A stretch of 64,000 nucleotides of DNA from Pseudisothecium myosuroides (Eukaryota; Streptophyta; Bryopsida; Hypnales; Lembophyllaceae). The stretch lies in the NCBI GenBank assembly GCA_951799445.1, contig OX637287.1, positions 17,546,224 through 17,610,223 on the forward strand. Reading direction: 5' to 3'. Positions 34,692 through 46,930 of the stretch are shown one piece after another. Both the position numbers and the translations under genes were made by a program. Each line of letters begins with the position of its first letter. Within the stretch, counting starts at the first letter, position 1. The notes under the pieces were generated by a model that saw only the letters and a program-made list of their open reading frames with translations, was not told where the DNA came from and did no database searches.

Positions 34692-34899
34692 GGGGTCGGC
34701 TCTGTCTATTCGCCTTCCCGTATTCAAATTCCTGCTCCGTTGGCCTGTTACACTCTGAAAGTACCTATATGGAGGTCATCCAGTACTGGATGTATCGTCA
34801 TCCAACAGAAAAGCTCCTCTATTGCCAGCAGCTGCACTCAAGAACTCGAGAAATGGTCTCAGAAGAATGCAGCAAAATAGGCAAAGTCCGCTACTATTC

Positions 34900-35290
34900 A
34901 AATGAACACACGATGAAAGAGTCAATTGCTGGCTTCAAAATTTAACAATAACATGACTCAAATGGCAAAGTGATGATCTTTCGCTACAAGCACGACATCA
35001 GATCCAACGGTTTCAAAAAATGCACAGAAGAAATTCCATGATCAACCAAGCCGATAGTTCTCCTTCATTTGGCTTTCAAGCCAGATCCAAGTGACCATTC
35101 TAATGATTCCTAAATAGCTCAATTATGTTACCACCGACAGTGGACATAGATTGGGAGCTTACCAAGACTTTAGACGGTTTCAGGAAACGCAACAAGCTAG
35201 AAATTCCATCAATTACTAACCAAGCTGATAGTTCTCCTTCATTGTCTTTCAAACAAGCTTCATCTGATAATTCAAAGTTCTACTGTAACT
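34900..35290. repeat. Repeat block right of the Copia element, with internal copies
   Basis: This is the counterpart of 27400-27680. Inside it, GAAATTCCATGATCAACCAA with GATAGTTCTCCTTCATT (about 35031) recurs as GAAATTCCATCAATTACTAA with the same GATAGTTCTCCTTCATT (about 35200), so the unit is tandemly repeated about every 170 bp. Confidence 0.65.
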
Positions 35291-38200
35291 ATTGCAGACG
35301 GTACTGTGCTCCTACTCTACGAAATAGGAGTCAAGATTTGATCACGGCTTGGGGTTCCGTGGGAGAAACACTAAGTTGTTGGGAGCAAGGTTTGTTCTTT
35401 CATTTTTTCTGATGTGCCAAGGTGGCAACATAATATGTTATAGAGATGTTCCAAATTTCAACATTCATCCACATATTGGAAAGAAAATATCAAATTAGCA
35501 CATATCACATGTCCGTAATTCTATTTTCATCCACAATTTGGCGAATTCATCCAAGATTTTTTTCTTAATTTGAAGTTTTTTGGCAAAAAACTTTATGATT
35601 TGTTGCCATTTTCTAGCCAAATTATTTTTTTTTAGTGCAATCTAGCATTGTAACGCCAAAATAAAAAACCTGGTTAGGAATGACTTAGGGCTGAAATGGT
35701 TTCAAGAGCAAGTAGCTTGAACTAGGGTTTAATATGTCCCCAGCTACATTTCTAGTAGTTTTCTCCTTCTTCAAATGTATTTATACTCGCCAAACCTATA
35801 TATAAGGACAAGGCAAGAGACAAGGAAATTGTGTGCATGATAAATCGTAGGAATGCTCATCACGTCATACGGTTTGATTTGCAAATGTCACATAAAATAA
35901 TTGGATGATATTTCCACGGGATGAAAATGTGAAAGACTTTGTAACAAAAGTTATAATACTATGTACTTAATAAAATATATTGTCTTCAATTCACACACAA
36001 CTCTACCCCTCTCTACGATGATTTTTTTTAACATGTTGATGTTGACTTATGGAACCTGTACATCAATGCGATCATTTATTTTTTTCAACTTTCAAACATC
36101 TCTAAACATCATGAGTCATGAATAAGACTAGATTTCCATATCAAAAAAACAAATGTTTTTTTCTAAAATTCTACGTAGAATCACTTGCAAGAGGAGAATC
36201 GAAATTGTAGGTTGGAAAGTTTTGGCAAGAGACTCTTGAAAAGTGACCAAGATAACTTCCCACTTACGAAAAAATATCTTTAACCCTAAAAAAATGAGGC
36301 TATGACTATTGGTTTGAAGCCTCTTTGTCCATCACTCTATTTGTTGCCATTTTGCAACTAGATATGAATGAAAAGTTTTATATTTATTTTTCAAAGATGA
36401 AATCATATGTCTACCACAAGTCATAAAATTTTCAAATTTTTGTGAAAAAATTTGAAATTAATGAAAATTTATTAAAAGCAAAATTTAAAAAATCCATATC
36501 AAATACAGAATATACTCAAAAAACTTGAAATTTTCACCATAGATCTATATTGTAGTATATAACATTATGGTATAAATCAAAGATATTTTACCACTCTAAA
36601 ATTAGAAAATCAACAAACCATAGCTATAGGCACAAAGTTCATATTGCTATAAAATATTGAAATTTATGAATTTTCAAAATTTCCAATTGGACTAGAAACT
36701 ATACAATTGACAAACTTCATTTCATTAGTTGGACTCAAAGTCAAAAAATTCATTTTTAAGACTAAAATTCATTTTTATGACTAAAATTCACATCAAGAAT
36801 AAATTGAAAAATATGGCCAAAATACACTACAAGGGTGATTTGTGAATCAAGCAATAATATTATAATGAGAGAATTTGCAATACTATTCTTTGAAAATTTA
36901 CTTAAGCAACTTCTCAAACAAAATTGAATGAAAAAGTATTCTTTGTCCATTCTACAAACTTAAGTGAAGTCATCCAATAGAGGTTTTGCATCCTCAACAA
37001 CGTTTTAGTGTTAACATTGGACTTGAGCAGTTTGGTTGCTTTTAGTTTGACAACAAAGCAAATTTACTCCTTAGATGTAGTTTCTTCATATTCACATGGA
37101 AGCAAAAGCATCATGAAACTCAACAAAGGCAAATTTGACCTCAAAAAAATCCAAAAAAAATTTAGATTGTGACACAGCATTGATTTTCATCCTAAGATAT
37201 AGGATACTAAAGGTTAGTTTACACTTGGAACCAAGCAAGAAAACCAAAACTTCTTATTACTCTCATTGGTCAAGCTACACCATTTCCAAATTTAGAACCA
37301 ACAAGAATTGTAAGTTTTTTGGCTTGGCCTTGAGTGTAAAACAATCCTTCTACAATTAGGATATACATGTCAATATTTGGATAATATTTTATGTGTTCTT
37401 TGGTTCTTGGTTTTAAAGACTGTAACCCATGTTCTATAATTATTGTACATTTTTTCTAAGTTCACGGCCCTGCAAAATGGCTATCCTTTGACATCCTTTT
37501 TCCAAATTGAAAACTTCTTCATTCCCTACTCCAAGAGGTATATTGTGCCAATCTGCCAATGATCACAATTAGACCAAATTGAGTAGTGTAGATTGCAAAT
37601 CTAGCTTCATGTGAAATATTGAACCTTAGTTTGGATGAAGTTGGTGAAGTTTCAAAGGAAATTACTTCAAAACTGATTTGAAATAAATCTATAAATATTC
37701 TTCAAAATTTGACTTTACAAATGATTTTTTATCTTGATGCTTAACATTTTGTTTTTTATGCAAGCATCAAAAGTTTTGAAGAAGCCAAGTCTAGACTAAT
37801 GCTCAATTTTTTACCATTCAAGTATTGATTGCACGCAATTACTTGTATGAAGGCTTGAACAAAGCCATTTACAATTGTTATGTAGAGTTCATTTGCATAT
37901 TTGTTACATTGCTGCAACAATTTGTTATGCATTGTCTCCGCAAGATTGCAGGGTTACATTTCTGTCAATTTAACTTCTAATAGTGGCTATGGAGCACAAA
38001 TAGAGTGAAGCTGGTATTTGATTTGGATTAAGAGACTAATAATCACAATCTCCAGAGTTCTTATTAAAGATGATTGAGGAAGTATCAATTGCATGAATCA
38101 ACCTTATTGATAGTATTGGAAGTACCAGATGGCAAAACCTAATTGTAGATGTTTTGACATTTTTGTATTGCTTATAAAATTGTCAATGTTGATCATTAAA

Positions 38201-38445
38201 GTCAACACAAATGTTTATCTTTTGTATGTTTCTCTAAATACTAAGTCCAATAAAAGACACACGTCTTTTCATAATTCTCTATGAGAATAGTTGCATTGCT
38301 ATTGCTATAAATAATACAAGCAACATTCCAATAGCTAAACATTATTTGTGATGAATCTTTTGTGCAGTTACTTGGATTTGGAAATGTTGTACCTTTTAGC
38401 AACTGCATTGAAGGTTTTCCAAAGCAAATTTGAGCAACAATGTCT
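35125..38445. other. Mostly AT-rich spacer; one unrecognised Cys-rich frame
   Basis: The plus frame 35125-35412 (95 codons) has FYCNYCRRYCAPT, two close CxxC-like pairs, and may be an exon or repeat-derived. I cannot assign a family. The rest, to 38445, holds only short frames with no domain, splice structure or clear repeat. Confidence 0.4.
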
Positions 38446-38449
38446 TTAA

Positions 38450-39534
38450 CCCCTAAAGTTCCAAATGACCCCTCGAGGGACACTTGGGATTTAGGTAGGT
38501 TCCTATGACCTCAATTTTTGGTGAATTTTTGGAAACTTTCTCATAAAATAAAATAAATTATAAGCTTTGCATGAATATAGTTTTTATTTCAATTGGTGAC
38601 TAGAAGCAACCACTTTATACATAATTTTCACTTCGCCAGGTAGAAAAAAAATCCATAAAAAGTTGAAATTAAATTTTTAAATTGTTTTCTTATAGATCTT
38701 ATTTTGATTTACATCTAAAGCTTTGATTCATTCTATTTGGATTAGTGATGTGAAAGTAATGAACAATCTTGTTTTGGAGGCAATCTAAGCACCTTTTCAA
38801 AAAAGAACTTGTAGAATTCATTTTTGAATGCAATTTTCACAATTTTTCAAAAAAATTGCTTGATAGGATTAAATTTTTTTACAAAAACAATCTCACCATT
38901 GGAATTATGGTGTTTCAATTCCATCTCATAGCTATTAATGATTTAATTAGTGTTTTGTTCAATCTCATACCTACTTCTACTTAACAATTTTTTAATGAAT
39001 GAAAATCAAGTGTGTTTTTTTGAAATTTTTTTCCCCAACTTTCAACTCAAATCTTCAACAAAAAAAATTGAAATTCAAAGTTTGCAATACAAAAATCTAA
39101 ATTAAAAAGAATCAAAGCCAAAAAGTCTAGTCATAAAATGTGCAAATTTCACTACTAGATAATTCAATTTTTTTGGTTGATTTGGTTGCGTTGTCTTGGA
39201 AAAAAATCAACAAAAAAGTGAACCAAATCAATAGATTAGTGTCCTAATCAACAGAAAATTTTCCAGGACAACGCGACCAAATCAACAAAGGAAGTGAGTT
39301 CTCGATTAATGAAAAACTTCTTTTCTTCACTTTAAATGCGAATATCTTACAATCTACATGATCAAAGTTTCTGAAATTTCTGCTACACATTTTTATACTA
39401 GTCAAGTGCAAGATGCTATATTGCTATGGTTAGATATGCAAAAAAAATATAAAATATAAAAGTTCTGCACCTTGCATTAGAAATGGCAATTTTGAGTGGT
39501 TTTTGAGAAAAAAAAGACCTTAGAACTTTAGTAA
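38450..39534. mobile_element. TTAA-family element, copy C (1085 bp), with internal hairpin
   Basis: TTAA occurs on both sides (38446-38449, 39535-39538). The left end is CCCCTAAAGTTCCAAATG; the right end AACTTTAGTAA is a decayed inverse. Its interior is copy A in reverse orientation (GAATTCATTTTTGAATGCAA, TTTTTGAGTGG-like tail). At 39175-39287 a nested ~113-bp hairpin (GGTTGATTTGGTTGCGTTGT with TCCAGGACAACGCGACCAAA) forms an additional insertion. Confidence 0.75.
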
Positions 39535-39538
39535 TTAA

Positions 39539-40547
39539 TCCCTAATGATCCAAGGGAAGGAGGTACTTCCTAAATTAACCAATATTGCCAAAAATTTGAG
39601 CAATTTTTTTGCTCATTTTTTCTTAAGATCAGATAGAATGTAACCGTAGGATCTTGAAATTCACATTGAAAAATTTCAAATTTTTTTGTAGGACGGTTTA
39701 GGAGATATTTAAGTTTGAATTTTTATTTGGGTCAATGGGAAGATAGGGCAGCGCACTTTGAAGGAGCATATCTTTGCAAGAATATTTTTAAATGATGCTC
39801 TCTCTACGCGTAGTGAAAGACAAAAAAATTGAAAATATACATGTAAAATTTGATAGCATTCCAAGCATTTTTCAATTTATAGTGGAGCTTGCAATGCACG
39901 GTAGTCACTGAAATGAGAATAAATGCTTGGAAGAAAAGAGAATGAGACACTAGTATTTTCCTTGAACTTCTTGGATTTGCCCTTTTTGAGGGGAGCATGA
40001 ATCACATTAATTGTCTAACTTTTTAGTCCATGCCCAAACCAAACCTTAAAAAATTAATTTGTAAACTACACTACAACACTTAACTTTAAAATAGTCCACA
40101 AGGCAGAGTTTAACTTGGAATTTGATGAAACTACCGCCATTGGATTTTATAACATAGTTTATTTTTTAGAAATAGTTTTTATTTTAAAAAAATTCAAAAT
40201 TTGAGAACGAGTAGATTAAAAAAGAAGGGCAGCAACCAGAAAATGGTTGCTTGGACCATTAGGAATTAAACTACATGTCATAGATAGCTATGATCATAAT
40301 TTGATAGTACTTTGCATCATAGACATAACAATCCATTGTAGTCTAATCTTTGACATGCTTCACATGGTCATGTATAATCCAAGCATTTTCAAGATTACCA
40401 CCCTCTTGCATGGGCTTGACATGGTCTATTTTGTTGCTTGGCTTTACTTCTATTATTTTGAAGACAAAAACTTTGTCAAGTTAGATCCTTGCCTAGGAAA
40501 CTTGTTTTTTTTTATGAACATCCAATTGCTAGATCCTTTAAGTCTAA
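39539..40547. other. No recognisable gene
   Basis: This is an AT-rich stretch. The 143-codon plus frame starting at 40247 is hydrophobic and low in complexity, runs into element copy D, and has no recognisable domain. Confidence 0.5.
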
Positions 40548-41460
40548 CCTCTAAAGTCCCAAGGTCTTTTTATCATAAAAAAATACTCAAAACTACCATT
40601 TGTATTGTAAAGAAATTAAAAAAAAATCCATATATAATTGTAGGCTCGATTGTAGGATCCTACACTAGACTATTATAAAAATGTGTAGTAGTAATTTCAA
40701 ATACTTTAAACTTGTAGATTGAAATACATTTGCATTTAAAGTGGAGAAAATAAGTTGCACCTTGCTTGATTAGTTTTTTTGCCCTTGAATCTTCTAACCA
40801 TAAATTTTTGCACTATTGATTTTTAATTTTTAATTTTTTATATTGAATAATTGAGTTCAGAGTCTAAAAAAAATTCCCAAAAAGCACATTTAATTTCATT
40901 CATAAAAAAATTGTTAAATAGAAGTAGGTTCAAGATTAAATTAAAAACTAAATTGTGAATAGCTCTAAGTTGGAATTGAAACGCAATAATCTCAATGGTG
41001 AGATTGTTCTAGCAAGCAAACTTAACCCCATCAAACAATTGTTTTTGAAAAATTGTTAAAATTCCATTCAAAAATGAATTCTATGAGTTACTTTTTGAAG
41101 AAGATGCTTGGATTGCCCAAAAAATATGATTGTCCATAATTTTCTCACCACTAGTCCAAATATAATGAATCAAAGCTTCACATGTAGACAAAAACATAAT
41201 CTTTAAGAAAAGAAATTGAAAAATAAATAAACTTAATTTTTTGTGATTTTTTTGTGCGACTCCTCAAACTGCATTTTGAACTTAGGGTGGCATAATTTTT
41301 TGCTTCCAAGCACTGACTAAAATAAAAACTATATCCCCCAAAAGCTAATGTGTATTCCTATCTTCAAAAAAGTTTTAGAAAATCATGTCAAAAACTGAGA
41401 TCACACAAGCCTACCCCAAATCCCAAGAATCCCAAGAATTCCGTATAAGGACTTTGGGAC
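40548..41460. mobile_element. TTAA-family element, copy D (913 bp)
   Basis: The left flank is CTAA then CCTCTAAAGTCCCAAGG; the right end is GGACTTTGGGAC then TTAA (41461-41464). The interior is collinear with copy A (AAATTGTTAA-TAGAAGTAGG, AATGAATCAAAGCTTCA, TTCCTATCTTCAAAAAAGTT). Confidence 0.7.
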
Positions 41461-41724
41461 TTAATTTAAGGAAACTGTATAGGACAGAAGTGCAACTATT
41501 CATCCTCAAAATTTGTTGTGGAAAGGGAAGATCTTCTATAATAGCTTGACTTGCAGTGAGTATTTTTGCAATTTTGGAGGCTACTGATTCACAAGGTAAT
41601 AGAAAAGGATGATTTCAAGGGTCACCCCTTCGGTGTTTAAGGGTTAAACATTACATAGAATTACATATATTTTCACAAATAAATCTGCTAAAACGGTGCC
41701 ACGGTGATAGAGAAAGGAAGGGGC

Positions 41725-42330
41725 GGTCTTACAAGGCTTGATATTTCAGGCCTCGGGCATCCTGATTGCGACACTGTTCATTGTCTCCACCGTGCTAGGC
41801 ACAAAGCCTGGACGAGTTTGTGAACTGAACAAGCCCATTTTGGGAAAAAGATCGCGTTTCTTTCCGCGAGTTTGTCTATTTTTTGTCATCCGGATTTCTG
41901 ATTTCAATTCTCCTCAGGTCCGTGTAAGTTACACATCTAGCAAACGGTTCATTTGCAGTTTGAAATCTGCCCAAGAGTTGTGTGAGAGGCCGGTGCTTGC
42001 CAGTCAATTGCTTTGGTAAAGCCCAGTCCGGCGTTCAATCTGCCTGCCAGTCTCAGCATTTACAGCCAACTGAACTTGTTTTCACATGATTCAAACAGCT
42101 GAAAACTTATTCCGCTTATTGCCTACGAGTGATACATCAGGATTGCATCACCCACTAGGAAAGTTGCATCACCCACGTGGGTTCAGTCAGGACTTTTCTC
42201 GAGGCCACAGACCCATCATTTTAGACTCTCATGCTTTGTTCGTGTACAGTACATCTTGTGTCATCAAGTTTTTGTGATGCTTTTTGATCCAAATGCGTTT
42301 GGTGCAGTGTTGCTTGTGGGTGTACAAGCC
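41725..42330 (+). repeat. Left copy of a ~600-bp direct duplication flanking the FQR1-like gene
   Basis: This block matches 46250-46930 over its length (GGCCTCGGGCATCCTGATTG, GTGCTAGGCACAAAGCCTGG, CAACTGAACTTGTTTTCACA, TTTTTGTGATG). Both copies contain exon-like pieces after a TTTCAG acceptor, encoding a hydrophobic run (ASGILIATLFIVSTVLGTKP here). I do not recognise the source protein. It may be the remnant of a duplicated membrane-protein gene. Confidence 0.75.
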
Positions 42331-42419
42331 CAATAATCCTAAATTCCCAAATTTACAAACAAAATTTATAATTTTACAAGTTATATGCTTTTCAAATTGA
42401 TGAACTTGTAAGCTGAGAA

Positions 42420-42700
42420 ACTTAGGATTTGCAATTTTATGGGTTTCAAGATTCTGAAACTTGAAATTCGTTGTCATTGATAGGAGTATGAAGAGCATCG
42501 AAGCCTAAATGTAGAAATTAACACTAAACCTCTCTATCCATTCAAAACGTTCATAAATTGATTATTCTTTTGTGACCTTTCAAGTTTAAAAAGACATTTT
42601 ATACCTGATGCACAGCTCAACCTGGCCACAACTATACTTCCTCTATCCCTCAGGTCACGACCTTTTTGCACAGAAATTAACCTTGGAATGCCAGACTGAT
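42420..42700. repeat. Dispersed repeat shared with 59.9-60.8 kb
   Basis: GTTGTCATTGATAG..GTATGAAG, TATCCATTCAAAA.GTT.ATAAAT and CAACCTG.CC.C.ACTATACTT occur here and again at 59920-60040 and 60765-60785. In the distant copy they are separated by about 700 bp that includes TTAA element copy G. Non-coding. Confidence 0.6.
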
Positions 42701-42861
42701 CACTGGTATGGAAATCAAATTTGCACATTACATGAGTAAGCCTGCACAGTATTACATCAACTTAAGAGAATCTATCATAGCCTTAGTTCCTCCTGTACCG
42801 TACTCACGGCCGATATTAAACCACCTGCTTCAAGCCTTCAACTTCAAACCTCCTGCTTGCT

Positions 42862-45491
42862 TCAAGCCTTCAACTTTTTTGTAATCTCAGCAGTGTACTT
42901 TCCCTGGTGAAAAGCTTGTTCCAGCTCCAACTTTGTGGGTTGCCGTGAACCATCCCCAGCAAAAGTCCCCGACCCATATGCAGATCCACCCCTGACTTCG
43001 TTCAACTCAAACATACCAGCTCCAAATGAGTAACCAGTGGGGACAAAAATCATGCCATGATGCGCCAACTGTGTGACGGCTGTCAATCTGAAGCTCAATC
43101 CCACGTCAAAAAAATATCAGTCACACATACTGTACCCAAGCACAACACTGACAATGCAGACTCCATTTACGATTAAAAACTGACACGGAAACTGATAATG
43201 TAGAATCATCAGGATGGAACTTGCAAGAGAGAGAGAGAAGTTGCAAACAGACATTAAGCTTAAACGGAACTTCGAACCATTTTATGTCCGCATTCATGTC
43301 ACATGCTCAGGATCTGAAACCTCCACTTGCGAACATGTAATGAAAAAGTTGCCCACATATCCGTTGTATTATTAAGTGAAATTGTCACGACCCCTCACAA
43401 GATTCTTGCATCAACAAATGTGGCCGACTGTTCATTTATAATTTCATCCACAATTTTTGGTCTTCGTTTCTCCATGTGCAGTTCTCATGAGCTTGCATTG
43501 CATCGTTGGATGTGCCTGGACTGAGTAGCATCTGTCAATTTTTCCATCTATTGCGCTGCACAGGGTCCTTGCTCGTGCGTATATACCCCACAACAAGAGT
43601 TACATGCGGCATAAATTTGTCCCAAATGCCATATGTCATCTGGTGATTGCTTTAATGTGACATGGACCTTTCAAGATCTGACGTGGATTGCTTGCTGGAT
43701 TTGACCCTCACAAAGTTTCTAAGAATTAACTTGAATGTTGTACTCCCTCTGTGTCTGAATGATACCAATGTTTCCTTTGTGTTATTATTCAAAAACAAAG
43801 GGAGTATTTGGTATACAGAGTGTGATAACAATTAGGAGATTTGCATGTCAGCAGGCCTTACGCTGTGGTTTCCTGGCCACCTCCTTGGCTCCCAGTGCTG
43901 ATGAAGATCCCAGCAGGCTTTCCGGCCAGCGCCTGGGTTCTCCACAACCCTCCAGTGGCGTCCAAAAAAGCCTTGAACTGGGCCGCCATCATGCCGTATC
44001 GGGTGGGAAAGCCGAACAAAAACCCGTCCGCTGAAGGCAAATCCTTCGCATCAAGCACGGGCACATCCGACTTCGGGGGCGCACCCATCTTCCCTAAGAC
44101 CTCCTCCGGCAATGTCTCCGCTACCTGACATTCCAATGGCAACACTATTATTGTTGCACGCAACTTTAAGACCCACCCGGTTGTTACCGTTCGTGACACG
44201 TGCACCGGTTTAAGAGCATTAAGGTCGCTTCGCATTAGGCAGGAATGGTGTTAGCAAGTGAATTAGAACGAATTCAGGTTCAACACCTTCGGATTAGGTA
44301 AACACTTTCAAATTGCTACTACTACTAACACCAAGTATATATGGACATTTGAGAGTTTCAGACTTTGAGTCCCAATGAAAGAACAAGAATGAACAAGAGT
44401 ACGCCGCTTCTACATCACTTTCTAGCTACTGCCACTCCTAATACCACAACAAATGAACCTTTTTGTACCCAAGGAAAGAACGTTTCATTCCGTTTAACCC
44501 TACAAGCATGCGGGTCCCCACGATCAAGGTACTCACAGCAAAATACTCCGATTGTTGGACCAATAGGTGCACTCTTGGTTTGTACAGTGAGCAATGAAGT
44601 CATCTATCGGACATTTTACAATCAATTCCAAATACACCAACCACTATGGGATTAGGTTCAGTCTTGCTAACAGCGGTCCTGACACCATATACGAATGGAC
44701 GATTTCGAATTCAATGAATGAAAGCGAGTCTTAGGAATGAATTCAGGTATACCATTGAACTATATTCAATTATTCATTATGCTAGCACCGAATTGAAATG
44801 GATATCTATCACTCAGCCAATTAGGATAGGCTATGATTCCGCAATTATAGAGCGGGACATTCAATATACAGTAACCATCGACACAACTTACTTGGTACAA
44901 GATGGCGTCCACGCCCTCGACAGAGTTGGCACCCTTCTGAATCTCCTTGGCGAGGGTCTCAATGTGACCATACATGGAGTAGTACCTGCAACGATATTAA
45001 GTTCCACACAAAAACGTCAAGATGGAATTCCAGAAGATTCTGCCATCCAACACACTCACGACAAACTTACTCTGCCTAACTTCCGAGGATCTCGTGTACG
45101 TTGGGGCCACTCAGGCTGCTAAAAGAAAAATTTCAACCCGAAGCATGTACAGATTCTGGAATCCGCACCTCTATCATGCAGCATTCCGAAATCTTGGTCA
45201 CCACAGAACTAAGAACCGTACCCTAAACAACATCGACATCATCCTCTCTGACTCTCAATTTCAATCTCCAGCTCCCCCCAATACAGGCTCCAACTCTTGC
45301 TAGCAGTCTGGTGGAACAGCTCTAATCCGCTACTGCCAACACGTACAGTAGTCCCATGGAAAGACCCCAACCGACAATTAGCCATAGCCAGAAAGCAGAA
45401 TCCCCAAATCTTCAGAAAACGAAACAAACGCCGAACGAATCTCAGGAGCCAGTCAGCTAGAAACATACACAATGTAGAGCTTGGTGGCCAT
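42862..45491 (-). CDS. FQR1: NAD(P)H:quinone oxidoreductase, flavodoxin-like (FQR1/WrbA type), 4 exons, 201 aa
   Basis: Exons: 45491-45469, 44985-44892, 44124-43862, 43087-42862; 606 nt in phase, with donors GTATGT, GTAAGT and GTAAGG. The protein begins [20 protein letters not shown], where S11-x-x-G14-H is the FMN phosphate loop. It continues [19 protein letters not shown] (P79TRYG83, isoalloxazine contact), the GGLW segment, [12 protein letters not shown] (114 onward), [11 protein letters not shown] and [12 protein letters not shown], ending KKLKA. The family makes obligate two-electron quinone reductions with NAD(P)H and FMN, usually as a tetramer at the plasma membrane or cytosol. In Arabidopsis the gene is a primary auxin-response gene involved in protection from semiquinones. 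The length matches known members (about 204 aa). All motifs are intact, so it looks functional. The introns (about 480, 770 and 770 nt) carry a small Stowaway element. Confidence 0.96.
43741..43806. mobile_element. Minimal Stowaway-like MITE (66 bp) in FQR1 intron 3
   Basis: TACTCCCTCTGTGT at the left and AACAAAGGGAGTA at the right are inverted copies of the Stowaway end, with TA at the borders. It is only 66 bp, essentially two ends joined. Confidence 0.65.
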
Positions 45492-46249
45492 GTTGGATTG
45501 CGGTTGGACGCAAATCAAAACTGCAACTGGTCGCGAAGGTGAAGCTCGGATGCGGGGTGTTGAAGACGAGGACACTGACAGCAAAATGAGACTGCAGCAC
45601 TGGAATGATAAGAGTCATGCACGAATATATTGCAGTCTAGAAAAGCTTTCGGAAAAGCCTACGCTGGAAAAAGCTATTTTGCATGATTTCCAGAAGGCCG
45701 GGTTTGCCTGAGTCCAGGGAACTTACATTTAAAGTGAGCCAGCAGGGATGTTTGAGTCCAGCTAGGATTTGTACGTGTCCAACTAGTATTCGAACATGGG
45801 TTCCGGAAGGAGCTGAGGAAGCTACGTTTGTCGAATGCACCGTCCGACTCGCTGCGTCTACAGTAGAAGTTGTGATTATTTCTACTGTAGATGCCAACTC
45901 CGTCTGTAGTATATTTTGTTGAACTTTTGGGCAGAAACTGGTGGAGGGCAGGACGGAATTGTAGGAGTGTGCTTGAATGATCTCTTTCCCATGACGCAAG
46001 ATACGCGCACCTATAAACGTCACGAATTACAAATTGACTACCAACAGTAGGCTCTCTAGCCAGAACTGACGCCAGGCGGACGTTAAGCGTCCTTTCGACG
46101 AATGCAAAACGCGACGGAGGACGGAGAAAGGCCTGTATTCATCCAATTTTGAATGAAATACAGACTGAGGCTGTGCACATTGACACGCGACTCAAGAAAG
46201 AAGAACCTCCTAGAGGTGGTAGATTTTTCTCTGAAGCTGCTTAGCGGTC

Positions 46250-46930
46250 TTCGAAGGCTTGAAATTTTCAGGCCTCGGGCATCCTGATTGTGGCACTGCT
46301 CATTGTCATTACAGTGCTAGGCACAAAGCCTGGAGTTTGTGTTATGAAGGTCAACTGCCGCACCACAGAAATCAAGCCCATTTTGGGAAATTCATTCCGT
46401 AAGTCCAAAGTGACCGAGCTATTCTTTGTCATCCGGATTTCTCATTTCAATCCTCCTCAGATCCGTGTAAGTTAAGTTACACATCTACCAAACGGTTCAT
46501 TTGCAATTTGCAATCTGCCCAAGAGTTGTGTGGGAGGCCGGTGCTTGCCAGTCAATTGCTTTGATAAAGCACAGTCCGGCGTTCAATCTGCTTGCCAGTC
46601 TCAGAATTTGCAGCCAACTGAACTTGTTTTCACATGATTCAAACAGCTGAAAACTTATTCCGCTCATTGCCTATGAGTGATAACTTACATCAGGATTGCA
46701 TCAGCCACGGCCGCGGGTTCGAACTCCAAAGTCACGAGCTCTAAGTGGGCGGCTTTCTCAAGTCACAACTTTCCTCACTGTCCTATTAGGGTTCAACGGC
46801 TCCCATGCTTTGGTTGTGTACATCATGTGTCATCAACAATTATCCAAGTTTTTGTGATGTTTTTTGGTCCAATTGTAGGTGTTGCATTTTGGACAGTGTT
46901 GCTTGTGGGTGTACATACCATTCATACTAG
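46250..46930 (+). repeat. Right copy of the ~600-bp direct duplication
   Basis: This is the counterpart of 41725-42330. It keeps a longer downstream exon-like piece after TTGTAG (GVAFWTVLLVGVHTIHT, then PVVLLISTLMV, in the frame 46677-47003), another hydrophobic segment. The upstream part of that frame is not supported. The protein is unidentified. Confidence 0.7.

Larger units (their letters stand above)
27707..34807 (-). mobile_element. Ty1/Copia LTR retrotransposon, old and defective
   Basis: Two ~423-bp LTRs (TGTTGGATGACG...GAAACA read on the minus strand) enclose gag, protease, integrase, reverse transcriptase and RNase H in the Copia order. The 5' LTR (right side) is interrupted by a 1.77-kb insertion. 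Without it the element is about 5.3 kb, a normal Copia size. The LTRs differ by eye at roughly one base in ten, so the insertion is old. No clean 5-bp target duplication is visible. I see no convincing primer-binding site. Confidence 0.93.
32604..34807 (-). repeat. 5' LTR of the Copia element, split by an insertion
   Basis: The LTR halves are 32604-32921 and 34692-34807. Removing 32922-34691 plus one copy of the 11-bp duplication leaves about 423 bp, equal to the other LTR. Confidence 0.88.

Noticed and set aside
27702..34812. 5-bp target duplication of the Copia element
   Set aside because: The left flank AATAT and right flank GAAAA do not match. GAAAA does occur a few bases further out on the left, which may be chance.
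43759..44128. Plus-strand frames of 91 and 95 codons over FQR1 exon 3
   Set aside because: They are antisense shadows of the GC-rich quinone reductase exon, which has correct splice sites and motifs on the minus strand.
45857..45891. 12-bp-arm hairpin (TCTACAGTAGAA) upstream of FQR1 as a regulatory element
   Set aside because: Inverted repeats of this size are common here and it has no recognised cis-motif. The promoter position is unknown.
41725..46930. FQR1 flanking repeats as LTRs of a retrotransposon carrying a captured gene
   Set aside because: The repeats lack TG...CA ends, no retroviral genes lie between, and FQR1 keeps its introns, so a reverse-transcribed capture is unlikely.
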